Shown here: positions 7,991 through 16,191 of the stretch, piece by piece
How positions within the stretch are numbered: position 1 is the first letter of the stretch
How the letters are laid out: each line of letters opens with the position of its first letter
Assembly (NCBI GenBank): GCA_900542005.1
Contig: UQLW01000003.1
Location: 1-64,000 of the forward strand
Length of the DNA stretch: 64,000 nt
Origin: an uncultured Eubacteriales bacterium
GTDB lineage: Bacteria; Bacillota; Clostridia; Christensenellales; UMGS416
Reading direction: 5' to 3'
The notes under the pieces: generated by a model
Told to the model about the DNA's origin: nothing
Database searches by the model: none
What the model saw: the letters and a program-made list of their open reading frames with translations, nothing else
Position numbers and translations under genes: made by a program

Positions 7991-8359
7991 ATGATTAATA
8001 AGAAAGATAAAAACCAGATCCGCAAAGTGCGCCATCTGCGGGTGCGCAAGAAGATCTCCGGCACCGCTGAGCGTCCCCGCCTGTGCGTGTATCGCTCCCT
8101 GAACGGCATCTATGCCCAGCTCATCGACGATACAAAGGGCGTGACCCTGGCGGCAGCCTCTACCGTGGAGGCGGAGCTGAAGGCAAAGGTGGCGGAGATG
8201 ACCAAGACTCAGGCTGCCAAGGAAGTGGGAAAGGCCATTGCCCAGCGTGCTGTGGATAAGGGCTGCAAGTCCGTGATTTTTGATCGCGGCGGATACATCT
8301 ACACCGGCCGTGTGGCGGCCCTCGCTGAGGGCGCCCGCGAAGGCGGCCTCGAGTTCTAA
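7991..8359 (+). CDS. rplR: 50S ribosomal protein L18
   Basis: Encodes L18 (uL18, 122 residues), which carries 5S rRNA into the large subunit together with L5. The basic N-terminus, the RPRLCVYRSLNGIYAQLIDD stretch and the C-terminal FDRGGYIYTGRVAALAEGAREGGL are diagnostic when compared with the family. An AGGAGAGG site precedes the ATG. Confidence 0.97.
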   Translation: MINKKDKNQIRKVRHLRVRKKISGTAERPRLCVYRSLNGIYAQLIDDTKGVTLAAASTVEAELKAKVAEMTKTQAAKEVGKAIAQRAVDKGCKSVIFDRGGYIYTGRVAALAEGAREGGLEF

Positions 8360-8373
8360 GAAGGAGGAATAAC

Positions 8374-8883
8374 ATGGAACAGCGCCAATATAAGGATTCC
8401 TCCACGCCCGAGATCAAGGAGAGACTGGTAGCCATCAACCGCGTAGCCAAGACCGTCAAGGGTGGCCGTAACTTCCGCTTCACCGCTTTGATGGTGGTAG
8501 GCGACGAGAACGGCCGCGTGGGCGTCGGTAGCGGTAAGGCTGCGGAGATTCCCGAAGCGATCCGTAAGGGTGTGGAAGCCGCCAAGAAGAACATGGTGGA
8601 AGTTGCACGTCAGGGCACCACGATTCCCCATGAGACCCAGGGCCGGTTCGGCAAGGGCAGCGTGCTGCTGATGCCTGCCGAGGAGGGCTCGGGCGTAATC
8701 GCCGGCGGCGCCGTCCGCGCCGTCCTGGAGCTGGCCGGTATTCAGGATATCCGTACCAAGAGCCTGGGCTCCAGCAATCCTGCCAATACGGTGAAGGCTA
8801 CCCTCGAAGGCCTCAAGCAGCTGCGGACCGCCGAACAGATCGCCCGTGCGCGCGGCAAGTCTGTCGAGTCGATCCTGGGCTAG
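8374..8883 (+). CDS. rpsE: 30S ribosomal protein S5
   Basis: Encodes S5 (uS5, 169 residues), important for decoding fidelity and helicase action at the mRNA entrance. The N-terminal double-stranded RNA-binding part (KERLVAINRVAKTVKGGR) and the GRVGVGSGKAAEIPEAI motif are clear. AAGGAGG precedes the ATG. Normal length. Confidence 0.97.
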   Translation: MEQRQYKDSSTPEIKERLVAINRVAKTVKGGRNFRFTALMVVGDENGRVGVGSGKAAEIPEAIRKGVEAAKKNMVEVARQGTTIPHETQGRFGKGSVLLMPAEEGSGVIAGGAVRAVLELAGIQDIRTKSLGSSNPANTVKATLEGLKQLRTAEQIARARGKSVESILG

Positions 8884-8896
8884 GGAGGAGAGAGAA

Positions 8897-9106
8897 ATGG
8901 CTAAGAATATGCTCAAAATCACCTGGACGAAGAGCACCATTGCCGGCAAGAAGGATCAGCGTGATACCATTGCGGCTCTGGGGCTGCACAAGCTGCACCA
9001 GGTGGTGGTGAAGGATGACAATCCTTCCATCCGGGGGATGATTTTCCGGGTACGCCATCTGGTGTCGGTGGAAGAGATTGAGACCATGGAAGGGGATAAG
9101 GCATGA
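8897..9106 (+). CDS. rpmD: 50S ribosomal protein L30
   Basis: Encodes L30 (uL30, 69 residues), slightly longer than the common 58-60. The start at 8897 follows GGGAGGAGAG; the frame is open further upstream into rpsE but lacks a site there. The LKITWTKSTIAGKKDQR opening and the RGMIFRVRHLVSVEE end identify it. Its stop overlaps rplO by four bases (ATGA). Confidence 0.95.
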   Translation: MAKNMLKITWTKSTIAGKKDQRDTIAALGLHKLHQVVVKDDNPSIRGMIFRVRHLVSVEEIETMEGDKA

Positions 9107-9543
9107 AGCTGCATGAATTGACGCCGGCTCCCGGCTCCCGGACCGCGGAAAAGCGGCTGGGCCGCGGCACTGGTTCCGGTTTGGGTAAGACTTCTGGTAA
9201 AGGCCATAAGGGCCAGTGGGCCCGCTCCGGCGGCGGCGTCCGCCCCGGCTTTGAGGGTGGACAGATGCCGCTGTATCTGCGGCTGCCCAAGCGTGGATTT
9301 ACCAATCACTTTGCAACCGTATACAGCGAGGTCAATCTGGAGCAGCTTAATGGCTTTGAAGACGGCACGGTGGTTACGCCGGAGCTGCTTCTGGAAGCGG
9401 GGATCATCAAGAAGACCCTGGATGGCGTTAAGATCCTGGGCCGGGGCGAACTGACTCGTAAACTGACCGTTAAAGCTGCGAAATTCTCGAAGTCTGCACA
9501 GGAGAAGATTAACGCCGCCGGTGGCAGTTTCGAGGTGATCTAA
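9103..9543 (+). CDS. rplO: 50S ribosomal protein L15
   Basis: Encodes L15 (uL15, 146 residues), a late 50S assembly protein. The glycine-rich N-terminus (KRLGRGTGSGLGKTSGKGHKG in outline) and FEGGQMPLYLRLPKRGF are typical. The ATG overlaps the rpmD stop, and only the bases TAA separate it from secY, so rpmD-rplO-secY are tightly coupled. Confidence 0.97.
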   Translation: MKLHELTPAPGSRTAEKRLGRGTGSGLGKTSGKGHKGQWARSGGGVRPGFEGGQMPLYLRLPKRGFTNHFATVYSEVNLEQLNGFEDGTVVTPELLLEAGIIKKTLDGVKILGRGELTRKLTVKAAKFSKSAQEKINAAGGSFEVI

Positions 9544-10806
9544 ATGCTAGAGACGCTGCGCAACGCATGGAAGATTGCGGATCTTCGCAAGAAGATGCTG
9601 TTTACGCTGCTCGTGCTCTTTATCTATCGTGTGGGTGCCCATGTGCCTGTGCCTGGCGTCAATACGGCAGACCTGAGCAGCGCAATGGTGAACAACGGCC
9701 TCCTGGAGCTCATGAACCTCTTCAATGGCGGCGCTCTTGAGAGCTTCACTGTGTTTGCCACGGGCATTACGCCCTACATTACGGCCTCGATCGTGATCCA
9801 GCTGCTGACTGTAGCGATTCCCAAGCTGGAGCAGCTCTCCAAGGAAGGCGAAGAAGGCCGCAAGAAGATCAATCAGTATACCCGTATCGTAGGTATTGCG
9901 CTGGCTGTGCTTACCTCGATTGGCACGACCATCAGCATGCAGGCCCAGTACGGGATCCTCACCAATCCCAGCTGGTATACCTACCTGTTTATCGCTATCA
10001 TCCATGCGGCGGGCACCGCCTTTACCATGTGGTGTGGCGAGCGGATCACGGAGCGGGGCATCGGAAACGGAATTTCCCTCCTGATCTTTATTAACATCGT
10101 ATCCACTGTGCCGGGCATGCTTCGCACGATCTTCCTCAATATGGCGGCGGGCACCCTATCCTGGCTGTGGCTGCCGGTACTGATTCTCATGGTGCTGGTG
10201 ATCATTGTGGCGATTATCTGGATGGACCTGGGCGAGCGCCGCATCCCGGTGCAATATGCCAAGCGGGTGATTGGGCGCCGCCAGTACGGCGGCCAGAGCA
10301 CCTATCTGCCGCTGAAGGTCAATTCGACCGGCGTAATGCCGCTGATCTTCGCCTCCACGATCCTGCAGTTCCCCACCATGCTGCTGATGATTTGGCCCAA
10401 CTGGGGCTTCACGCAGTGGTGGAACCGGGTGATGAGCTCAACCTCTCCCTGGTATGCGATTGTGATGACCCTGCTGATTATCGGCTTTGCCTACTTCTAT
10501 TCGGCAATCTCCTTTAACCCGGTGGAGCTGTCGAAGAATATCCAGCAGCAGGGCGGCTTTATCCCCGGCATCCGGCCGGGTAAGCCGACCAGCGACTATT
10601 TGCAAAAAATCGTCAACCGTGTTATATTGTTTAGCGCTCTGTTCATGGCGGTGCTGGCGCTGATCCCCATGCTGATCGGTAACGTGCTGAATATCAGCGG
10701 ATTTGCAGCCACCAGTATGCTGATCCTGGTCAGCGTGTCGCTGGAAACCAGCAAGCAGATCGAATCCCAGCTGCTGGTGCGCAACTATAAGGGCTTTATG
10801 AAGTGA
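9544..10806 (+). CDS. secY: Preprotein translocase subunit SecY
   Basis: Encodes the channel subunit of the Sec translocon (420 residues) in the cytoplasmic membrane. About ten hydrophobic segments are readable, together with the early HVPVPGV motif, the GERITERGIGNGISLLIF signature near residues 160-177, and the cytoplasmic loop with GERRIPVQYAKR. It follows rplO directly, as in the standard spc operon. Length is normal. Confidence 0.97.
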   Translation: MLETLRNAWKIADLRKKMLFTLLVLFIYRVGAHVPVPGVNTADLSSAMVNNGLLELMNLFNGGALESFTVFATGITPYITASIVIQLLTVAIPKLEQLSKEGEEGRKKINQYTRIVGIALAVLTSIGTTISMQAQYGILTNPSWYTYLFIAIIHAAGTAFTMWCGERITERGIGNGISLLIFINIVSTVPGMLRTIFLNMAAGTLSWLWLPVLILMVLVIIVAIIWMDLGERRIPVQYAKRVIGRRQYGGQSTYLPLKVNSTGVMPLIFASTILQFPTMLLMIWPNWGFTQWWNRVMSSTSPWYAIVMTLLIIGFAYFYSAISFNPVELSKNIQQQGGFIPGIRPGKPTSDYLQKIVNRVILFSALFMAVLALIPMLIGNVLNISGFAATSMLILVSVSLETSKQIESQLLVRNYKGFMK

Positions 10807-10819
10807 TGAGGGCCGGACA

Positions 10820-11440
10820 ATGAATCTGATTTTGTTAGGCCCCCCCGGAGCGGGGAAGGGCACGCAGGCGGTGCGCATCAGCGAACGCTATAGCCTGCCG
10901 CATATTTCCACGGGCGATATGCTTCGTTCGGCGATCAAGGCCCAGACGCCTATGGGCCTGGCGGCTAAGAGCCATATTGATAAGGGCGAGCTTGTGCCTG
11001 ACGACGTGGTGATCGGCGTGGTGCGGGAGCGGCTTGCCATGGCTGACTGCGCCAAGGGCTTCCTGTTGGATGGTTTTCCGCGTACGCTTGTGCAGGCAGA
11101 AGCGCTGGAGCAGATTGCATCGGTAGATGTTGCGCTGTGTGTGGATGCCGAAGCCGAGGCGCTGGTGCAGCGCATTGCGGGGCGCCGGGTGTGTACGAAG
11201 TGCAACGGAACGTTCCACGTATCCGCCCTGAAGGGCACGGTATGCCCGGTATGCGGGGCGGCGCTCATGCAGCGCGACGACGACCAGGAAAAGACGGTGC
11301 GCAACCGGCTGGCCGTGTACGAAGCGCAGACGAAGCCTTTGATTGATTTCTATACCCATAAAGGCATCCTCCGCAGCGTCGACGGCATGCAGGCGATCGA
11401 GAAGGTCTTCCAGGATATCTGCGATGTGTTGGGAGATTAA
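10820..11440 (+). CDS. adk: Adenylate kinase
   Basis: Catalyses ATP + AMP to 2 ADP in the cytoplasm. The P-loop GPPGAGKGT spans residues 7-15, and DGFPRT near 84-89 belongs to the nucleotide-binding core. The LID domain carries four cysteines (125, 128, 142, 145) in CxxC pairs, the zinc-binding Gram-positive form. At 206 residues it is slightly shorter than the common 214-217. It sits between secY and map, as expected. Confidence 0.97.
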   Translation: MNLILLGPPGAGKGTQAVRISERYSLPHISTGDMLRSAIKAQTPMGLAAKSHIDKGELVPDDVVIGVVRERLAMADCAKGFLLDGFPRTLVQAEALEQIASVDVALCVDAEAEALVQRIAGRRVCTKCNGTFHVSALKGTVCPVCGAALMQRDDDQEKTVRNRLAVYEAQTKPLIDFYTHKGILRSVDGMQAIEKVFQDICDVLGD

Positions 11441-11443
11441 GCG

Positions 11444-12190
11444 ATGATTCATATTCGCAATGAAAGCGAAATAGCGCATCTACGGGAGGCGGGCCGGCAG
11501 ACCGCGCGCTGCATGCAGCATATTGCGGGGCTGATTGCGTGCGGGATCACGACCGGTGAGCTTGACCGTGAGGCGGAACAGTTTATCCGCAAAAATGGCG
11601 GGATTCCCACCTTTAAGGGCTTCCAGGGGTATCCGGGTTCCATCTGTGCTTCCATCAACGAGGAGGTTGTGCATGGGATCCCTGGCTCCAGGAAGCTGAT
11701 GAACGGCGACATCATATCCATTGATCTGGGCGTGACCTACGACGGATGGGTGGGTGATATGGCGCGAACCTTTGCAGTAGGCGAGGTTGAGCCCAACAAG
11801 CTCAAGCTGATGGACGTAACAAAGGCGTGTTTTGAGGCCGGTATGGATAAGATGCGTCCGGGCAACCGGCTGGGGGATATCTCCAGCGCGGTGCAGGCGC
11901 TGGCCGAAGCCCACGGCTACGGCGTGGTTCGTGATCTGTGCGGACACGGCGTAGGCCAGAACATGCATGAGGATCCGGAACTGCCGAACTTTGGACGGGC
12001 GGGCCACGGGATCCGGCTGCAGGCCGGTATGGTGCTGGCGCTGGAGCCCATGATCAACGAGGGGACCTGGAAGGTCCGTTTCCTAGAGGATGGCTGGACG
12101 GTCATCAGCGCGGATCATTCGCCCTCGGCCCATTATGAGAACACAATTGCCATCACACAAGAGGGTCCCATGATCCTGACGGCGCTTTAG
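11444..12190 (+). CDS. map: Methionine aminopeptidase, type I
   Basis: Removes the initiator methionine from new proteins. At 248 residues it is a compact type I enzyme. The metal-ligand stretches are visible: IDLGVTYDGWVGDMART (two Asp), CGHGVGQNMHEDP (His), LALEPMIN (Glu) and the C-terminal HYENTIAIT (Glu). It starts three bases after the adk stop. Confidence 0.96.
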   Translation: MIHIRNESEIAHLREAGRQTARCMQHIAGLIACGITTGELDREAEQFIRKNGGIPTFKGFQGYPGSICASINEEVVHGIPGSRKLMNGDIISIDLGVTYDGWVGDMARTFAVGEVEPNKLKLMDVTKACFEAGMDKMRPGNRLGDISSAVQALAEAHGYGVVRDLCGHGVGQNMHEDPELPNFGRAGHGIRLQAGMVLALEPMINEGTWKVRFLEDGWTVISADHSPSAHYENTIAITQEGPMILTAL

Positions 12191-12199
12191 GAGGCCGGG

Positions 12200-12493
12200 A
12201 TGAGACAAATAGCCCCGGCCTGCGGCGTTGTCGCGGTATCGAAGGCCGGAAGGGACGCGGGGCGCAGCTTCGTGATCCTTCAGGTGGTCGACGATGAGTA
12301 TGTGTTGATTGCAGATGGTGAACTGCGGAAGGTTCAAAACCCCAAAAGGAAAAAACTGCGGCATCTTTCCATCCGGCCCTATGTGGCGCAGGAGATACGG
12401 CAATGTCTGCAGCAGCAGAAGCTGCCCATGGACAGCGACGTGAGAAAGGCGCTGGCAGCCTTTGAGCAAGCCGAGCAGAAGGAGGAGGGATAA
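12200..12493 (+). CDS. KOW-domain RNA-binding protein (L14e-like)
   Basis: A 97-residue basic protein whose first 50 residues (GVVAVSKAGRDAGRSFVILQ) form a KOW motif. Proteins of this kind are common between map and infA in Clostridia and Bacilli and resemble ribosomal L14e. The precise role is not established; RNA or ribosome binding is inferred. The second half is helical and acidic at the end. AGGAGG precedes the ATG, and its own 3' end supplies the site for infA. Confidence 0.85.
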   Translation: MRQIAPACGVVAVSKAGRDAGRSFVILQVVDDEYVLIADGELRKVQNPKRKKLRHLSIRPYVAQEIRQCLQQQKLPMDSDVRKALAAFEQAEQKEEG

Positions 12494-12494
12494 A

Positions 12495-12725
12495 TTGTCC
12501 AAGCAGGATGTCATTGAGGTAGAAGGTACGGTAACAGAATCCTATCCCAATGCAATGTTCCAGGTGGAGCTGAGCAATGGTCATCGCATTCTGGCCCATA
12601 TATCGGGCAAGCTGCGCATGAATTATATCAGGATTCTACCGGGCGATAAGGTAACGGTCGAGCTGTCGCCTTACGACCTAACGCGCGGCAGGATTACCTG
12701 GCGGGGGAAGGCCCGCCAGAGCTAA
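12495..12725 (+). CDS. infA: Translation initiation factor IF-1
   Basis: Encodes IF-1 (76 residues), an OB-fold protein that occupies the A site during initiation. The start is the TTG at 12495, placed by AAGGAGGAGGG just upstream; an open frame extends 33 bases earlier but would read through that site. The KQDVIEVEGTVTESYPNAMF, HISGKLRMNYIRI and GDKVTVELSPYDLTRGRI stretches match the family along its whole length. Confidence 0.96.
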   Translation: MSKQDVIEVEGTVTESYPNAMFQVELSNGHRILAHISGKLRMNYIRILPGDKVTVELSPYDLTRGRITWRGKARQS

Positions 12726-12742
12726 ACAAGGAGGGTGGCACC

Positions 12743-12856
12743 ATGAAAGTAAGGCCTTCGGTCAAGAAAATCTGTGAAAAGTGCAAGATCATCAAGCGCA
12801 AGGGCAATGTGATGGTCATCTGTGAGAATCCCCGCCATAAGCAGCGGCAGGGCTAA
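12743..12856 (+). CDS. rpmJ: 50S ribosomal protein L36, zinc type
   Basis: Encodes L36 (bL36), 37 residues. It begins MKVRPSVKKICEKCK and ends KQRQG. The zinc ligands are Cys11, Cys14, Cys27 and His32. AAGGAGGG precedes the ATG at 12743. It lies between infA and rpsM, the standard place. Confidence 0.96.
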   Translation: MKVRPSVKKICEKCKIIKRKGNVMVICENPRHKQRQG

Positions 12857-12983
12857 TTGACAACAACAACCAATCAAGGGACGCGGCTGGCCGGGGCGGG
12901 GAACCGCCTCCGGTAGTCCTGTTTGATTGTGATCCAACATAGATGCAACCCCAAACGAATGATACTGGAGGTGTATCCGCAAA
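12857..12983 (+). ncRNA. Structured spacer between rpmJ and rpsM (candidate regulatory element)
   Basis: This 127-base gap is unusually long for the cluster and is highly foldable. An outer stem CAATCAAGGGAC (12871-12882) can pair with GTCCTGTTTGATTG (12916-12929), enclosing a GC-rich hairpin (CCGGGGCGG, GGAA loop, CCGCCTCCGG). No terminator T-tract follows and no credible promoter is seen. In enteric bacteria S4 represses the alpha operon through a folded RNA just before rpsM; a similar role is possible but unproven. Confidence 0.4.
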
Positions 12984-13361
12984 ATGGCTCGTATTTCGGG
13001 AGTAGATCTGCCCAGAACCAAGCGAGTCGAGGCTGGCCTGACCTATATTTATGGCATCGGGTTTACCACGGCGAAAAAGATTCTGGCTGAAACCGGCATC
13101 GATCCTGACACCCGTGTGCAGGATCTCTCGGAGAATGACATCAGCAAGCTCCGTGAATACATTGAACACAATCTCAAGGTGGAGGGCGACCTGCGCCGTG
13201 AGGTTTCCTTGAACATCAAGCGACTGATGGAGATCGGCTCTTACCGGGGCATCCGTCATCGCCGCAACCTGCCTGTCCGCGGCCAGAACACCAAGCAGAA
13301 CGCCCGCACCCGCAAGGGACCGAAGCGTCAGGCTGTCGGCGGCAAGAAAAAGGCTAAGTAA
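12984..13361 (+). CDS. rpsM: 30S ribosomal protein S13
   Basis: Encodes S13 (uS13, 125 residues), a head protein contacting P-site tRNA and the 50S subunit. The start MARISGVDLPRTKRVE, the helix-hairpin-helix YIYGIGFTTAKKIL and the basic tail after RHRRNLPVRGQNTK are typical. GGAGGTG precedes the ATG. First gene of the alpha part of the cluster. Confidence 0.98.
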   Translation: MARISGVDLPRTKRVEAGLTYIYGIGFTTAKKILAETGIDPDTRVQDLSENDISKLREYIEHNLKVEGDLRREVSLNIKRLMEIGSYRGIRHRRNLPVRGQNTKQNARTRKGPKRQAVGGKKKAK

Positions 13362-13377
13362 GAAGGAGGGGTAGAAG

Positions 13378-13791
13378 TTGGCTAAGTCCACTAAGCAGGC
13401 AGCGGCCAAGAAAGGCGCCGTTCGTCGCCGCCGCGAGAAAAAGAACGTTGAGCGTGGCGCGGCGCATATCCGCTCGTCCTTCAACAATACCATCGTCACC
13501 ATCACCGATACGCAGGGCAACGCTTTGTCCTGGGCCTCGGCCGGTGGCTTGAATTTCCGCGGCAACCGCAAGAGCACGCCCTTCGCGGCGCAGATGGCTG
13601 CCGAGACCGCGGCCAAAGCGGCCATGGAGCATGGCCTGAAAACGGTTGAGGTCTATGTAAAGGGCCCTGGATCCGGCCGTGAAGCCGCGATCCGTTCCCT
13701 CCAGGCCGCGGGTCTGGAGATCAGCCTGATCAAAGACGTCACGCCCATTCCCCACAATGGCTGCCGTCCCCCCAAGCGTCGTCGCGTGTAA
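13378..13791 (+). CDS. rpsK: 30S ribosomal protein S11
   Basis: Encodes S11 (uS11, 137 residues), on the platform next to the Shine-Dalgarno helix. TTG start after AAGGAGGGG. The basic N-terminus, the HIRSSFNNTIVTITD core and the end VTPIPHNGCRPPKRRRV are hallmarks. A little longer than usual because of extra Lys/Arg residues at the N-terminus. Confidence 0.97.
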   Translation: MAKSTKQAAAKKGAVRRRREKKNVERGAAHIRSSFNNTIVTITDTQGNALSWASAGGLNFRGNRKSTPFAAQMAAETAAKAAMEHGLKTVEVYVKGPGSGREAAIRSLQAAGLEISLIKDVTPIPHNGCRPPKRRRV

Positions 13792-13810
13792 TCGCAGGAG
13801 GTAACAAGAA

Positions 13811-14440
13811 ATGGCCAGATATACTGAGTCTGTTTGCCGTCTGTGCCGCCGGGAAGGGGTAAAGCTCTTTTTGAAGGGCGATCGTTGCTACTCTGGCAAG
13901 TGCGCCATTGCTAAGCGCCCCACCCCTCCGGGACAGCACGGTGTAAGCAGGAAGAAGGTTTCCGAATATGGTTTGCAGCTGCGCGAGAAGCAGAAGATGC
14001 GCCGCGCTTATGGCATGCTGGAAAAGCAATTCCAGCATACCTTTGAGCGGGCCGCCAAGGTGCGCAATATGCCCACCGGCGAAGCGCTGCTGATGCTGCT
14101 GGAGCTGCGCCTTGATAACGTATGCTACCGTCTTGGCTTCGGCAATTCCCGCCCCCAGGCCCGGCAGATTGTCACCCATGGGCACATCACCGTCAATGGC
14201 AAGCGGGTGGATATCGCCTCCTATGAAGTAAAGGTGGGCGACGTGATCGGCGTACATGAGGGCAGCCGTTCCATGGAGGTTTTCAAGGTAGCCCGGGAGA
14301 ATACCGCGCATACCACCCCCAAGTGGCTGGAGCTCAATGCCGACGCCCTGGAGGGAAAGGTCATCCAGAAGCCGGCCCGCGAGGATATCGATCTGACGCT
14401 GTCCGAGCATCTGGTGGTTGAGTACTACTCCAAGAGGTAA
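13811..14440 (+). CDS. rpsD: 30S ribosomal protein S4, zinc-containing
   Basis: Encodes S4 (uS4, 209 residues), a primary 16S rRNA binder. Four cysteines at 9, 12, 26 and 31 make the zinc-binding form. The S4 RNA-binding domain (RLDNVCYRLGFGNSRPQARQ) lies near residues 99-118, and HGHITVNGKRVDI follows. AGGAGG precedes the ATG. It lies within the alpha group, unlike Bacillus, where rpsD sits elsewhere. Confidence 0.97.
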   Translation: MARYTESVCRLCRREGVKLFLKGDRCYSGKCAIAKRPTPPGQHGVSRKKVSEYGLQLREKQKMRRAYGMLEKQFQHTFERAAKVRNMPTGEALLMLLELRLDNVCYRLGFGNSRPQARQIVTHGHITVNGKRVDIASYEVKVGDVIGVHEGSRSMEVFKVARENTAHTTPKWLELNADALEGKVIQKPAREDIDLTLSEHLVVEYYSKR

Positions 14441-14509
14441 GGATGCTGGAGAGAAACGCACCCCTCAGCCGGCCCCAAACGCATTGGTGTGAAGGAGGGC
14501 AATAGCCTA

Positions 14510-15457
14510 ATGCTTGAAATTGAAAAGCCGAAGATTGAATGTGTTGAGATGAGCGATGACGGGCGCTATGGCAAGTTTGTCGTGGAGCCCCTGGAGCGAG
14601 GATTCGGCACAACGCTGGGCAATTCCTTACGGCGCGTTTTGCTGAGCATGCTGCCTGGCGTGGCGGTCAGCTCTGTCAAAATTGACGGTGTGCTTCACGA
14701 GTTTTCCACGATTCCCGGTGTAACCGAGGATGTGACGGAGATTTTGCTGAACCTGAAGGGTTTGGCGGCGCGCATGTATACCGAGCAGCCGAAGACCGTG
14801 ACGATCAGCCGCGTAGGCCCCTGCGTCCTGACGGCCGGCGACATCGTCACCGATTCGGAGGTCGAGATTCTGAATCCTGACATGTATATTGCCACCCTCA
14901 ACGAGGATGCCCGCCTGTACATGGAGCTGGTCCTGACGAAGGGCCGCGGATACATCAGTGCAGATGCGAACAAGCAGCCTGGTCAGCCGATCGGCGTCAT
15001 CCCCATGGACTCCATCTATACGCCGGTACACAAGGTGAACTTCTCTGTGGAGGATACCCGCGTGGGCCAGCGGACCGATTACGATAAGCTGACCATGGAA
15101 GTGTGGACCAACGGCACGATTCGGCCCGACGAGGCGCAGAGCCTTGCGGCAAAGATTCTCTATGACCATCTAGCCCTCTTCATCGAGCTGACCGAAAGCG
15201 TCAGCGATGTGGAGATCATGGTGGAAAAGGAGGACGGTCAGAAGGAACGGGTTCTTGAGATGACGATCGAGGATCTGGATCTGACGGTACGCTCCTATAA
15301 CTGCCTGAAGCGGGCTGGGATCAACACGGTGGAAGAGTTGATCCAGCGCACCGAGGAAGATATGATGAAGGTGCGCAACCTGGGCCGCAAGTCCCTGGAG
15401 GAAGTGATCCAGAAGTTGGCTGGCCTGGGCCTTAGTTTGAAGAAAAAAGAAGACTGA
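14510..15457 (+). CDS. rpoA: RNA polymerase alpha subunit
   Basis: Encodes RpoA (315 residues). The N-terminal dimerisation domain runs from MLEIEKPKIE, with GFGTTLGNSLRRVLLS near residues 32-47; the C-terminal domain contains NCLKRAGINTVEELIQRTEED and ends in GLSLKKKED. The ATG at 14510 is chosen because AAGGAGGGC lies 10-20 bases before it; an upstream in-frame ATG at 14489 is not preceded by such a site. Confidence 0.97.
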   Translation: MLEIEKPKIECVEMSDDGRYGKFVVEPLERGFGTTLGNSLRRVLLSMLPGVAVSSVKIDGVLHEFSTIPGVTEDVTEILLNLKGLAARMYTEQPKTVTISRVGPCVLTAGDIVTDSEVEILNPDMYIATLNEDARLYMELVLTKGRGYISADANKQPGQPIGVIPMDSIYTPVHKVNFSVEDTRVGQRTDYDKLTMEVWTNGTIRPDEAQSLAAKILYDHLALFIELTESVSDVEIMVEKEDGQKERVLEMTIEDLDLTVRSYNCLKRAGINTVEELIQRTEEDMMKVRNLGRKSLEEVIQKLAGLGLSLKKKED

Positions 15458-15473
15458 TTCGGAGGTAACGTCC

Positions 15474-15989
15474 ATGTCACAATATCGTAAGTTGGGCCGG
15501 CCGACCGATCAGCGTATTGCGCTTCTCCGCGGGCAGGTGACCGAGCTGCTGAATAAGGGCAAGATTATCACCACCGATACCCGCGCCAAGGAAGTGCGCA
15601 GCATTGCTGAAAAGCTGATCACCCTGGCTGTCCGTGAGTGTGAAAATACCGTTGAGGCGACCAAGAGCACCCAGAATGATAAGAACCAGACCGTGGAGAT
15701 CACCGTGAAGAACGATTCGCCTTCCCGGCTGCATGCCCGCCGTCAGGTAATGGAGATCCTGTATAAGGTGCCGCTCACCCGCGAGGAAGATGAGACCAAG
15801 AAGGAGTTCGCCGCCCGCTCGAACCAGATCAAGAATCCCGTGGTAGATAAGCTCTTTGACGAGATCGGCCCCAAGTACAAAAAGCGCGCCGAGGAGAAGG
15901 GCCAGCGCGGCGGATACACCCGCATCATCAAGATGGGCCCCCGCCGCGGCGACGCTGCGGAGATGGTCATCCTGGAGATGGTCGACTAA
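15474..15989 (+). CDS. rplQ: 50S ribosomal protein L17, extended form
   Basis: Encodes L17 (bL17) near the tunnel exit. At 171 residues it is well above the classical 112-130. The N-terminal half (RKLGRPTDQRIALLRGQ) and the end (GGYTRIIKMGPRRGDAAEMVI) are conserved; the extra length comes mainly from a central charged insert around residues 65-125 containing VEITVKNDSPSRLHARRQ and TREEDETKKEFAARS. The gene ends the alpha operon at a strong terminator. Confidence 0.95.
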   Translation: MSQYRKLGRPTDQRIALLRGQVTELLNKGKIITTDTRAKEVRSIAEKLITLAVRECENTVEATKSTQNDKNQTVEITVKNDSPSRLHARRQVMEILYKVPLTREEDETKKEFAARSNQIKNPVVDKLFDEIGPKYKKRAEEKGQRGGYTRIIKMGPRRGDAAEMVILEMVD

Positions 15990-16002
15990 TACCCGGGCCT
16001 TG

Positions 16003-16029
16003 ACCGGAAGCGAATGCTTCCGGTTTTTC
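16003..16029 (+). terminator. Intrinsic terminator after rplQ
   Basis: ACCGGAAGC, loop GAAT, GCTTCCGGT, then a T-run. It closes the S10-spc-alpha transcription unit. Confidence 0.9.
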
Positions 16030-16106
16030 TATATTTCTGCGGGGATTTGGACGGGGCTCAAAACATTTTGCCCAAAGACCGCCAAGAGGTTTGGACAGAC
16101 TGTGCC

Positions 16107-16135
16107 TTTTCACCCCAAAAACATTAAGGTATAAT
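16107..16135 (+). promoter_or_regulatory. Promoter of the ecfA1-ecfA2-ecfT-truA unit
   Basis: A consensus TATAAT (16130-16135) lies 17 bases after TTTTCA. The -10 is convincing, the -35 weak. Confidence 0.5.
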
Positions 16136-16191
16136 AAGGTCGCCGCCCTATTGGAACGGGGCGGGGGAAACTGCGGTAAAGGATGGGTAGC

